Shown here in pieces: positions 34,801-46,800 of a DNA stretch of 64,000 nucleotides; the stretch's first letter is position 1, and every line of letters starts with the position of its first letter. Under the pieces are notes generated by a model. It was not told the origin of the DNA, made no database searches, and saw only the letters and a program-made list of their open reading frames with translations. The DNA is from Sceloporus undulatus (lineage: Eukaryota; Chordata; Lepidosauria; Squamata; Phrynosomatidae). The translations under genes were made by a program, and so were the position numbers. The stretch is taken from the NCBI RefSeq assembly GCF_019175285.1, contig NC_056529.1, positions 1,846,231 through 1,910,230 of the forward strand, given 5' to 3'.

Positions 34801-37800
34801 CCCGGCCAGCGTGGCCCCAATGGTCAGGGATTCTGGAAGCCAAAGTCCAGCCTTACGTCCCCTCGGACCTCCTGCATCATGCTGTTGGCTCATGTTTAGC
34901 TGGTGGTCTATTAAGATGGCTTATTTTTAAGAAACCCATGTCAGCCCTTAAGTAATGGTCTGCAATCTTGAAGGATCCTTCCTGGGCACTGAGCTCCAAC
35001 ATCATCTTTGGAGGGAAAACAGCTCTAGACTAGGAAGGAAGGAAGGAAGGAAGGGGCATCATTTTGATGAGAACCGAGACAGAAATAGGGAAGTCCTGGC
35101 TAGTTGTGGCTGCCAATGATGCACGAAAGGGTGCAGGCTGCTGTGGCTACTGCTTTGGGGGAAAAGGAGGCGGGTGGAGGGTGTTTTGCATGCAGTGCCT
35201 GTTGTCCTCCTCCTCCTCATTGTGAAAGGCAGGAAAGAAAAGAATGAAGAGAACCAGGGAAGGGTGTCAGGGAAGCAATATCCTGCTGGAGAGCTAATAC
35301 CTACTGCTACCATGGCAACGGGGCCAGGTGCCAAAAAGGCCCGTCCATCGGGTCCATTGCCCCGGGAAGAAAGTGCTGGCAGATCCCCAGGCCCCTCCAG
35401 CAACGGACATGGGGCAGGAAGGGGGCAGTCAAGGAGAACAGACCCTTTTGCCCCTCTATCATTCAAAAGGGAAGGGGCTTGGCCAAAGCCAAATAGATCG
35501 ATGGGAAGAGATGATCCGACATTCCCATCAAAGAAAAACAAAACAAACCATGAAGGCATGGCTCCTTTTAAGCCTGTGGCTCAAAGACAGAGGAAGCCAC
35601 CACCAGAGAAGACTATCAATCCGATACATGTGTAAAAGAAAACCACAGACAAATTTGCAAAGATTTCTCTGGCTTGCACACTGCTGCTGCGCCGACTACA
35701 AAGAATCCAGAGATAGGTTTTTGTTTTGTCTCAGGGCCAGGAATAGGTCAATAATGTGCCTCCTTGAAAAGATGAGCAAACAGGCGCAAGGCTGGGGAGG
35801 AGAGGGCACTGGGGCTGCATGGAGCACCCAGCCACCGCCGTCCCATATGGCAGGCCAAAAGGAGGGGTTTTGAGACATGTGTCCAGATATTTAGCTCTAG
35901 CCACAAACCCCAGAAAGGAAAGTCTCACATTTTTGTACTGGAATCTTGGTTTGGACAATTCACAGAGTTGCCATAACGAAGGACGAATGGAAAAACCCTG
36001 TCTGCCCTTCCACACACCCTCCTTAAGAGGAGAGGAAGATCATCTGAAGCAGCAGAGGCTATGCTTTTCTGGAACAGAGCATCTCTCTGCTGCTTCTCCC
36101 AGCCTCTTTGATGATCCCAGCAGCTGTTATCCAGATCTGGGTCAAGCTAATGCGCCTCATGCCCCAGCTGCGCCAGTGCGATCTTCGCTTCACTGGATCA
36201 TGTGCCACAGGCTGTGGCGGTGGCTCTGAAGAGGCGCATCCTCACAAAAGAAGATAGCCTCCCAAAGCAACCCCCCAGTGCTCCTCTCCATAGGCATGTT
36301 TCCTTATCTCCTGAACATATCTGGCCACCCTCCCCTTCCCACACATGCTCCCAGTGCTCTTCTTAAGTGCAAGGATGGAGACACACTGTCACAAGCAAAC
36401 AGGCCAAGGGGCCAAGCGTGCTCCAGGATGCCAGTGCCACCCAGCTTCAAACTGGTCCAGGGGGCTGGGGCCAGCACCCTGAAAGTGTGGCTGGTGGAGG
36501 GGAACTCTGGGAAATGTGGGAAGGGGGAGTGGGCACAGGCAGCCGGCAGACCCAGAGGACTGTGTCTTCAGTCCACATCTGAGCAACTGAGGCTGCTTCT
36601 TTTTTTTTGGCCAGAGCATAGTTCTGTTGTTTGTACAGAAGAGGTGGGCACTGCACAGACTACATCTCCCGTCAGCCCCAGTCAGTGCTGAGTAATGCTG
36701 GGAGTAGCAGTCCAATGAGAACCACAGGGTCCCAGGAACATCTGCATTGTCACTGCAGGGAAAAGTGAAAACCCTTTTCCGGTTTGACGCTTCTCTTCTG
36801 AGATCCCAGATTCACACAGGATCTGGCGCTTGGCTCAGAGGAGGCCAGGTAGCCCCTTGCCAGATCCCTGGTGCTGCTTGAGAGCCCAAAGCACAGATAC
36901 CAAGCCACCCTTACAATACGCACTTCAGGCAGAGCCAATGCTCGCCTATGGGGCCCTTGTGAGGCTGTAACTGGCCCCATCCCGGCTGCATTACACAAGA
37001 TGGCTTGCAGCCCCTCAAGCAAAAGGGTCCATGGCAGCCTCTTCCAGACAAGAGTGGGCCTCTCTGCTTCCTTCTTCATCATGAAGGAAGCAGACCCAAC
37101 ATTCAGGCAGATGTGGCACAGAGAGCATCTTCCACCCATTTCCCAAAAAGGAAGGCCAGCTGCTTCCTCTTTGCATCTCGCTTGCCATCTTCCCCAAAGA
37201 GGTTGCCAAGGGACAGAAGGCCATTTTTACTCACAGAATGCTGGCCAGAAACATGACATGTGTTCACACTCCCAACGTTTCAGTGACAACCCTCAGAAAA
37301 CTAGCAAGGGAAAGAGGCTGAATACCCAGATAGCAGGGAAATGGTGCATTTGGGGCTGGGGAAGGCGCAAGGAGCCAGCAGCAGGGGGCTTGGCCCCATT
37401 AGCTCAGACGCAGCTCCTTGGCTCCCCAATCGTAAAACCAGCAGCTGTTAATACCAGAGACCAGCCATCTCAGCAGGGCCCATGTGACGGGAGGCAGCCA
37501 GAGGCCTGTGAAGTGCATTTCGGATGACTTCTTGCAAGGCTTGGCTGGATTTCTCTGCAGAGGTTCCTCTGCAGGCTTGGAAAATGTTGTGCTGGCTTCT
37601 CCTCCCTCCTGCAGCCATGAAATGAGGAACCACTGTCCGTCAGCCCTGGGGCTGAGAGCGCCCCTGTGTGGCAAGTCTCTGCCAACACAGCCAGATTTCC
37701 AAGCTGGAGATGGGGCACGGAGGGCCCAAGGCTGTTCGCCTGCCAGGCTAACTGTGATTCACACACAGTTCCCTTCTGCAATGACAGGCCATGAGCTCTC

Positions 37801-40800
37801 TTCCTCCTGACATGTCCAAGTGCTCCTTCAATTTATGCCTCTTTTAATACAACCAGAGAGGATAAGGAACAAGAGGAGGCCGCAGCCAAGAGTGAGATCT
37901 CCACTTTTTTGGCAAACCTGCAAAAGAGTGCAGTGCGAAAAGTAAATTGGCTCCATCTCAAACTTCCATGGAGATTCTCCCATCCATCTTCCAGTGACAG
38001 TTTAATTCCCATCCTGTTTTTCAGGGAAGAAAGGGACGGTGGCCTCTGCCCTTTGATCTCTGAACCAGACCCAGCCACCAGACGCTTGCTAAGATGGCCA
38101 TGCCAAAAAGCCCCACCAGCTTCTCCCCCTTCACCATAGCAAGGCCTTCAAGGCCCAAAGCCAGCAGCCTTCTTCAGCAGGAAGCCCAGTGAAACAGGGG
38201 CAGCAATGCGGTTGTGTTCTCTTTTCTTTGTTTGCCAAGAGGATGCTCACCAGGCAAGAAGCACCCAGCCTCCTCCTCCGCCATCTACACCCGTTCCTGC
38301 TCCAAGCAAATTCATGAGTGCTACAAGTGGCCTTAGCTGTTGTTCTGTGGCAACCCTCCTCTGGGGTTTTCTTGATAAAAATTTTTCAGAGGTGGTTGCC
38401 ACTATTGCCATCCTCTGAGAGTATGACTTGCCCAAGGTCAACAGTGGGCTTCCAGTGGGGATCTGAGCCTGGTCTCCCAGAGCCCCAGACCAACATTCAA
38501 ATCCCTACACCACATGCCAGAAATGATCCCCTGATCTGCCACAGATGGAAGCCCTTCTTGGACCACAGTGAGATGCTCTGGGCTGCAAAACTGGGTTCCA
38601 AAAACAGGGGGAACTGAGAGACCCATGACATCCAGGTCCTGCTGGACTGCTGGGGAAGCTCCTTTCCTTCACAGCAGTAACAGAAGAAGAGTCCCTGTGT
38701 TAAAAGGGAGGAAAACCTAGAGTGGTGGCAAAACCACAGGTCTCACAAGCATCATGTCCTCTGCGAAAGGGCAGCTCCATACATTCCTTCTTGGCTAGGT
38801 GCTGGTTGGACTGCAAGTCCCAGTATTCCATGTGCCGGAGCAGCCCCATCCCTAGAAGTATGACTTTGCATGGCCAGCCACTCCCCAAGGACCAGGGAGC
38901 TGTACCCACTGGCCCCAAATCCACTTGCATACAAATCCGAACATCAACACGCCTTAAGTATGGTGGGAAGGGAAGGCCCCAGCATCCAGCTGCCCTCACT
39001 CCCCTTGGCTGCTCAGCAGAGTCCCACATTTCATCTTGGCAAGCTGAGAGCTGGGAAACTGGGGAGACCGCAGGCCAAAATCCAGCAAGGCGCAAACCAG
39101 AAAGCATCAATGGATAAAGGCAGCCATTCACTTTGGCCCAGGCTTTTGTTAAGCTTCATTGTACTTGGAATCTGGATCACATGGAGGAAAGCCCCCCTCT
39201 TCCCCCAAGCAGCATGAAATCCCAGTCGCTTGCTCCATTCCCCCGGCAAGACACAGCTCTCAGGCCGGAAGCTCTGGGCTGGAACAAAGCAAGTACGAGG
39301 CGCCTCTATGGGCCTCCCCAGGGCTGAATAACAGAGAGAGGGACAGCTGAAGCTAAAGCAGCGGGGACACAGGCTGACATCGACCCACCCTGAAACAAAG
39401 ACAAGGAGGAGAGGAGGAAGGGGCCAGACCAGGTCTGCCTCCCCGAACATCCAGCCTCCCCCAAACCTCCCAAGCCCCATTGCTGCTTGGCAAGGGTATA
39501 TACAGAGGTTTAAGACTGTCCACTATCCTCATCCGTACCTTGACCAGCTTCACTTCAGTTGCAATCTCTAGTCACTGGATCAGCATCAAGATGGCCACCA
39601 GGCCCAACTGTTACTGCCCAGAGGAACCACAATCATGAAGGAAAACCATCTCTAAAGAAGGGATTTAGGAAGGAGAGTGCAGGAGGCAGACCCAGATCCC
39701 AGACTTCTCAAAAATGTGTTTATCAAACTTTAGGAAACCCAATGTGGAGAATCCTGGACTGATGAGAATCTTTGCAGTTAGGGACTTATTTTGTGAAAAA
39801 TGCATATGTGTGTATGTTTTGTTTTGCTTTTTTGCTCAGAAAATATCTTCTGCACAGTAAATGCTGTTTCCTACTCAGCAAATGCTGTGCTTTTTCTAGC
39901 AAAATAACCCAACCCTCTACATTCCAATTTTGTGCAGAATAAGTCCTCAACTGTCAATAATTTTCAAAATTTCCAAAGACAGCAGGAAGAAAATTGCTGG
40001 AATGATTGTTGCTCCAATGAAGAACAAAATCAGCAAAGCCCAGCAACCGACAACACAAGGCACCCAAAACTCAGCTGTCCAGAAAGGGCTCCATGCCGGT
40101 CTGTTCAGGGAACTGAAGGACAGGATCCCCAACCAACGCTCCATCCTTGGCACAATCCAGACTCAACAGGCCAGCAGCCACATTAATGTTTGGATAGAGC
40201 AAAGCGTTTTCGCAATGAAGTGATGAAATAAGAACATTTCACAACTCAGGCTTCACACTCACCTCATCGGATTCATCAGACAAGGTCTTTAGCAAGATGG
40301 GGAAGAGACTGTCTGTATGTCGGAACATCTGGAAGCAGAAAGAGAACGGTCACAAAGGAGAAATCCAATGCCAGCATGCAAGGAAACCCACCTTTCAGGT
40401 CTGCTTCAAGCTGCTCCCACAACATCAAAAGCTCTACTCTGCTTTTAAAGCTGTTCCTGTTTCTGGTGCTGGGGAAAAATTATTTCTCCAAATGAATTCT
40501 ACATCCCTGGAAAAGTAGCAAAGCATCCAAAGGCACCCACTCTCCACCTTTCTGTAATGAGGCCTATTATTGCTCGTTCATGCAGACCAGCAGACAATGG
40601 CAAGAGGATTGCAGGAAAGCCCACCTGGTTCGATCTTGCCTATGTCAATGGGTAGTAATAGCCTATCTTGGGTTGAGACGAAGAGAAGGTGGTCCTGGTC
40701 CACCAAGCAAGGCCCCTGCAGGAATTCCACTGCACACTTCCCTGTGCAAACACACTACTCTGTCCTTCATCTGAGAAGAAGTGTGGATGCACAGAAATAA

Positions 40801-43800
40801 GCTTCTATGGAAGTAGCCCATACAGTTTTGGCTGTGTCCAAATGGCAGACGTAAAAAGAACAGGAATGCTAATTGAGGTTTTACAATTGCACCCCCCCCC
40901 AAAAAGCAACAACAACAATCTGGCCTTCCAGGAAGAGTCAGGAGGGATATCAGAAGCAGGTGGAAGCTTGCCTTGCGAGGGGTCTTGATGTACAAGTGGT
41001 AGAGCCACTTCAGGACTGCAATCCGGGTCATCATTCCAGCACTGGCGTCATGAAGGTGGCAGTCCAGCACCTGGACAATTCCGTCAAGGTTCAGGGTCAC
41101 CTGGATTCGCTCGGTGCTACATATAAAGGGAGACACAAGCAAGAGCCTGTTCCAGCAGACTGGGGAAGCTCTCTCATCAAGATCACCACCAACTCCCAGT
41201 GTGCCTCAAGAAAACCATTCGCCAGAACTTACTTTTAAAACCCAAAATAACACAGGAATTGTGGGGTGAAGGAAGGATGTACTCCCCACACGAATCTGCC
41301 CTGCGTATGCACACACACCAAACATCCACTGGGGAGGAGGACTTTTTGAACAGTGGCACCTCCTCACTATGGAAATGCTCACCAGAAGCCTCCAAGGACA
41401 GGTGAGCATCTAAACATAGACAACAATGCAACATGTGTGCCTCCTCTCAACAAGAGGGCTTCCATCTATTTAGTAAAAAAAAAATTAATATCTGACCCCA
41501 GGATCAAGCTCTGACCCCCAATTCCTTAAAAAATATCAGTGTATGGCTTGAAACAGGTTTTACTGGGCTCAACAGTCTAGAAAAAACAGCCTTTCCACAC
41601 CTCCCACAATTTCTGCCCTGAAAAATGTGCCCCATGTTTGATCTCCAGAACATTTTCTAAGAAAAAACAAACATGCAAAGGAATACAACTAAAATATTTT
41701 TAAAAGGCAAAAGGGTTCAATGCTCTTTTTAAAAAATAATACTGAGACATACTTCAGCCAATGGGTCAAAAATGTGCAAAGCACATGAAACATGGTAAGA
41801 AATGCACTAATTAGGAAAAACACTTGAGTGATAGCGACACCTTCTGGCACCACAATGATATTGCTTCAAAGAAAGATGGAAAGCCTTTTCGGCATGGTCA
41901 CAAAAATAGATTTTAAGATGTTTGAGGTGGAAAGGTGAAGTAGAAATCAAATTTAAAAGTCAAACTGGTATCCTCTATGCCAAACCTGGAACCTAAACTC
42001 AGGTCTGTTACAGACAGCCAAAATAAAGCTGCTTCAAGTCACAGTGGAGGTATGGTGTTTCAATGATGCATGCATCCTAAGAGTCCAGAAGTCGCACCAA
42101 AGCCACACTTCAGCCCTAAGGACTGGAACATGGCTTTGGTGTGGCTTCTGGACTCTTAGGACGTATGCATCATTGAAACACCATACTTCCACTGTGACTC
42201 GAAGCAGCTTTATTTTGGCTGTCTGTAACAGGCCTCAGAATCTTAGGGGCAAAATACAGTGCTACAATTCACAGAGGTTCTCCTTTAGCAAAGCACACCC
42301 AGCTGAGACCATCCTCCATTCTGGACATGCAGCACCCAGAAACCGTGTGCTAGGATTCAGGGACCCCAAACAATTCCCAGCACAAGTGCAGGAAGGTACA
42401 GCCAAATTCCTTCTCACAAGAACAGCTGAAACGATTTACCTGGCTGGCATAAAAACGCTGTTGTTGCTGAAGTTGGAATCGCCAGAAGCATCAAGGGATC
42501 CTGTGAGGGAAATGCAGGATGCTGTCAGGCATGCTGCGGTCAAGGTGTGAAGAGTGAGGGATCCAGGAGACACACAAGACTCACCGCCGGAGACCACCGC
42601 CTGCTTGGCCAGAGCTTCCTCGTGGTCAGCCTCCCCAGGGAGCACCGTAACGGCCTGCTTGCCCTCGTCCGCCTCGTCATCTTCCGGAATGACCAGCTTC
42701 ATCAGGCTCTGGTTGCAGACATTGGCCACCTCTTTGATGCCTGCAAGTCATAGAGGTAAGGAACATCCCCCAAGTCAAGCTCCTAAGGAGGTCTCTGCAA
42801 ACCAAATTATCCCATCAGGACCTTCTATTGCAATGACCAAACCACTACCCTACACTGGCTCTCTGAACATTGCTTTGCATGCTATCAAGTTTTACATCAA
42901 ATACCATATTTAGCATAAGTTTTTATTTAAAACAATAGTACAAGCCTAATGGGGTTGCTGAGCTGAAAGAAAAAGAGTGTTTGCCATGAGCTCCTTCAGT
43001 GCTCAAGCCCTGTACTGAAACCAGACTTTTGCTTTTGCTTCCCTGTAGAAGGCAAACTGACTGAAAGGTTAAGAGAAGCAGGCTCTGTCTCCTGCTTGAA
43101 GCCCAAAGGCCTTTTGAGATCCCTTTACTCCAAGTGTATGACATCCCTGGGTCTTTTCCTGCCCAAATTTCATTCCCTGACTTCGTCCCTTGGCTGATGC
43201 TACAGGCAACAGACCAAGCCCCACTTGCCACTCTCCTTTCCATGTAGGTTTGCAGGTTTAGGGAGGAAGGCAGGCCTTGGCTCTCAAAAAAGTTGTGGCT
43301 GCAAATTTATTCCTATTAAGGAAGACTGGTTGCTAAAAACGTTTGATATAATAGAAATGGATAAATTGACACAAGTTTTGAAAAACAGCTCAGTAGAAAA
43401 TTTTGGTAAAGATTGGGCTCCTGTCCTTGAATATATAAAAGAGCAATGGGGCAGTGCACTGCTGTTGAAATATTGAAACACTATTACGCTAATTCAGTTT
43501 AATAGATTGCACTAATAGAGATATATTTTATAAGTGTGTAGATAAGATACGCAATAATGATAAGCAGAGTTTAGAGATACGCAGCAGAGGCAATAAACTA
43601 GATTTAGTTTAATATAGTATTTGATTAATGATTAATAAGATTCAGTTAGAAAAAAAAGAGACTGACAAAGTGGATGTAGGTTTAGGGAGGGAGGAAGTCA
43701 GTTCTGTATGAGCTTGGATTTGTAAAAGGGCTATTGTTTTGGGGTAGGAGGGGGGTAGGTTGGGGGCTAGGTTTGAATTGTTGTTTTCTTTGTTTATTTG

Positions 43801-46800
43801 TGTACTTCTTAATGTGTTGGAATGATGAATAAAAAGTACAGTTGGCCCTCTGAAAATAGAGGCTCATGCATATTCAAGCCCAATAGGTTTGAATGGGGCG
43901 TGTGCCCGTGCGCGCATGCTGTGCACGTGCCCCATTGAAAATAGCGGAGGTCACCCCTCACAGATTTTTGAGGTTGCGGATCCCAGATCTGCGAGTTAGG
44001 AGAGGCAACTGTATTTTTTTTATAAGGTTGTGGCTACTGCTGCAAGGATACTCTTCTTCCGGTCATCGTAGGAGAGGCACGGCAGGACAGCTGTCAGGAT
44101 CCCCGAGGAATATGGTAACATGACCCGGCCAGCCAACTGGATGAACTCACGCATCCAACACATGGCTGTCAGCTGGATCAGGTCATCTGTAGGGAGGAGA
44201 GGAGGAAACAGAGGCAGGTTGAGCAGCTGCCAGTGTCTGGGACAAACATGTCCGCACAGAGCCAAGTGGGCCAAATGCTATGGGAACAGAGGGAAAGCAA
44301 TGCCGACTCACCAGAGGCCTGGCAGTGGATGACCAGGATGTTGGCCATTTCAGCAAACTTGACACTGGAAGGGTTCTTCTTAATCTCTTTCAGAAACTCG
44401 CCAAGGGCCACTTCACACCTGCCAGAGAGAGGAGAATGGCCTCAGAGCCTCTCTTCCTCGCTCACCGTTCCCATCCTCACAGAGAGGCCATTTCAGGCTC
44501 ACTGAAGCACAGCATGCCAACGCAGAACTTGACTCTCAAAATGTACTCACATCTTACGGATCTCCTTGCTATTGTCCCCCAAGATCTGGAAGAGGCCATC
44601 TAGAATCTCTGGTAGGTAATCCAGAAGGTTGATATCAGGAACAGACTCTAGTACCAAGATCTAGTTCAGAGGGAAAAGGAACACAAGACAAAACAAAGTG
44701 CCTTTGCCAGGCACTGCCCAGAACAAAAAGGCACCCAGGTGCTTAACAAAAGGGCCAAAGGGGGCTTTTCTGACTATGGCAGCAACTTAACCAAGAGGAG
44801 AGCGACCAGGAGAGAACCAGAGTGGGAGCAGGAACCTACAATAAATCTGGGAATGCTGAAAAGGACAAGCCAATTCTTCAAGCTCCAAACACTCACCCAG
44901 GAGATGATGAACTGTCGTGCATATTGATTATTGGAGTAGATTCTCTCACGCAGGAGGGGGATGAAGCTCACCAGGTCAAACTTGTTGCTTTCAGTCACAA
45001 TGTCCTGTACAAAGAAGTCCCATTGGGGTCAGAAAAGCAAGATTGAGCCGCAAGCCCCCTCCTCCTTGGAGGGTTTTTTTTTGGCAGTCAACACTGTGGC
45101 ACCAGGATCCCTGTGGAGCACCTTCTGCAGCTGTCTATAACTTTGCAGAATGGCTTCAAGAAACATTTCCCCACCTTAGCCTTCCCACTGAGTTTAGATG
45201 TTCTGCCAAAAGCATCAGCCTGCTTGCACATGTCTGTGTGCTCACTGCAGTTCAGCCTAATTTTATCAAGCCCTCATCGTCACAAGGATTTCAGATGTTG
45301 CATCCCATGCAAGAGTCATTGTCCGTGGGTGTACACACCTCTCCTGGGAGAGATTTCAACAGAGATAATCTCTAAAGATGTTGCATAAGGAAACTTGTCA
45401 CAGCCACCCCAGAGATGAACGTGGGAAAACCCACAGCTACTTTGTGGCCAAACAGCACATAGCATTTCAGGCTCTGTTACTGCAATTTCTGGTATATTGT
45501 TCTCTTTTGTCATAAACTAAAAGCCACAATCAGCCAAAGGAATACCCCTCACTCCCTTCCCGCTCACACATGCTGACCAGACATAGGGATGCTGGGAAGA
45601 TTCCACCCCCATCCCCATCCCCAGGACATGATGAGCCCCAGTGAGACAGAAGTACCTTCAGAAGCCGGTCCAAGAGTTCAGAACCACTTTTGACATTTGG
45701 GTCTGGATCCGCAGCAAGCTAGTAAAAGCAAAGAGCCAGAAAGAGAGGCTGTGGATCAGCTGAGCCAAGCAAGCAACCTGGCCTCTGAATGCGCTGAATG
45801 GAACAGGGATCCCCTTTGGGGCCAGCCTTGGAAACCCAGGGAAGTTGTGAGGCTGCCATTGGACCCCACTCTTCCTCCAGCAGAGAAGAGGCAAGGCCTT
45901 CTTTCTGGAACCACTCTGAACCACAGAGGCACTTGGAAACAACCTGGCCTCTTCTTCCAAGCACGTCTAATGCCCAGGGCAAGGGCAGAGACAAGCCCAC
46001 CTCCAACCCACCTGCCCCTCTCTTTGTGCTGGAGGTGTAGGCACTCCCTACATTGAGCCCTACAGCTTTTGCTACCTCATAGCATAGAAATAGCTGGGAA
46101 TCCCTGGACTAAGAGGGACAAAAGTCTCTCTAGCAAGGGTCTGCAGAGCCTCAGGAGCCAGACTCTTATGAGGAAACAAGCTGAAGACATCAACAGAGGA
46201 AAACCATTTCCCAACAGAGATTTCTGTCTTCACTCCTCCGCCATTTCCCCCTCGACTTAATTCTAGCTGAGGTGGCACACAAATTAGTATCCACCCACCA
46301 AAAGGCCCCAAACCAAGCATCTACAGAGAACCATTTCCAATGGAGGCAGCTCTCAGCCTGCAATCTCTAAGTAGAGAAAGCCCATTACCTTGCTCAGGCC
46401 ATCAAAAAGGACATTGAAGTGAGGCAGGACAGAGCCCCTGGCCACTTTCACGATGTTGTAGAGTGCCTCGCAGGCGTAGTAGCGCAGGCGGCTGTCAGCG
46501 TCATTGAAGCAGGTCAGCACAGGCTCAATCAGCTCCTTCAAGTACAGCCCAGAGTCCTGGCAAAAAAATAACAACAATAACAATATTTAATTTTGTACTG
46601 CCTCTCCCCATATAAACAGAAGAGGATCCTACCTGCGTCCACAAAACCTCAGGAGCCTCCCATCACACCTATAAAGAGGGGGGCCTCTGGGAGCCCCTGC
46701 GCCCACTGTGGAGCAGCCCTAGCCCTGGTCCCCAGGGCCGCCACGAGGCTTACCTTCCCGAGGGCGATGGAGCAGGCGGCCAGGCCAATGAGGCCCCCTT

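Larger units (their letters stand above)
33546..40262 (-). other. VAC14 intron 12
   Basis: The intron is 6.7 kb. It contains a TA-flanked MITE (34212-34465), a foldback MITE (34651-34948), (GGAA)n 35035-35054, foldback fragments (36655-36715, 38795-38835) and a SINE (38365-38520). Nothing is recognised in 35100-36600, 36800-38300 or 38850-40260. Confidence 0.75.
42741..44051 (-). other. VAC14 intron 8, candidate U12-type intron carrying an L1/MITE insertion
   Basis: The donor is GTATCCTTGC (44051-44042), matching the U12 consensus RTATCCTT. A branch-like TTCCTTACC lies at 42763-42755, with its A about 16 nt from the exon. Phase is 1 (A|GC, Ser). More than half of the intron is the L1 fragment plus nested MITE (43301-44026). 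Confidence 0.87.
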
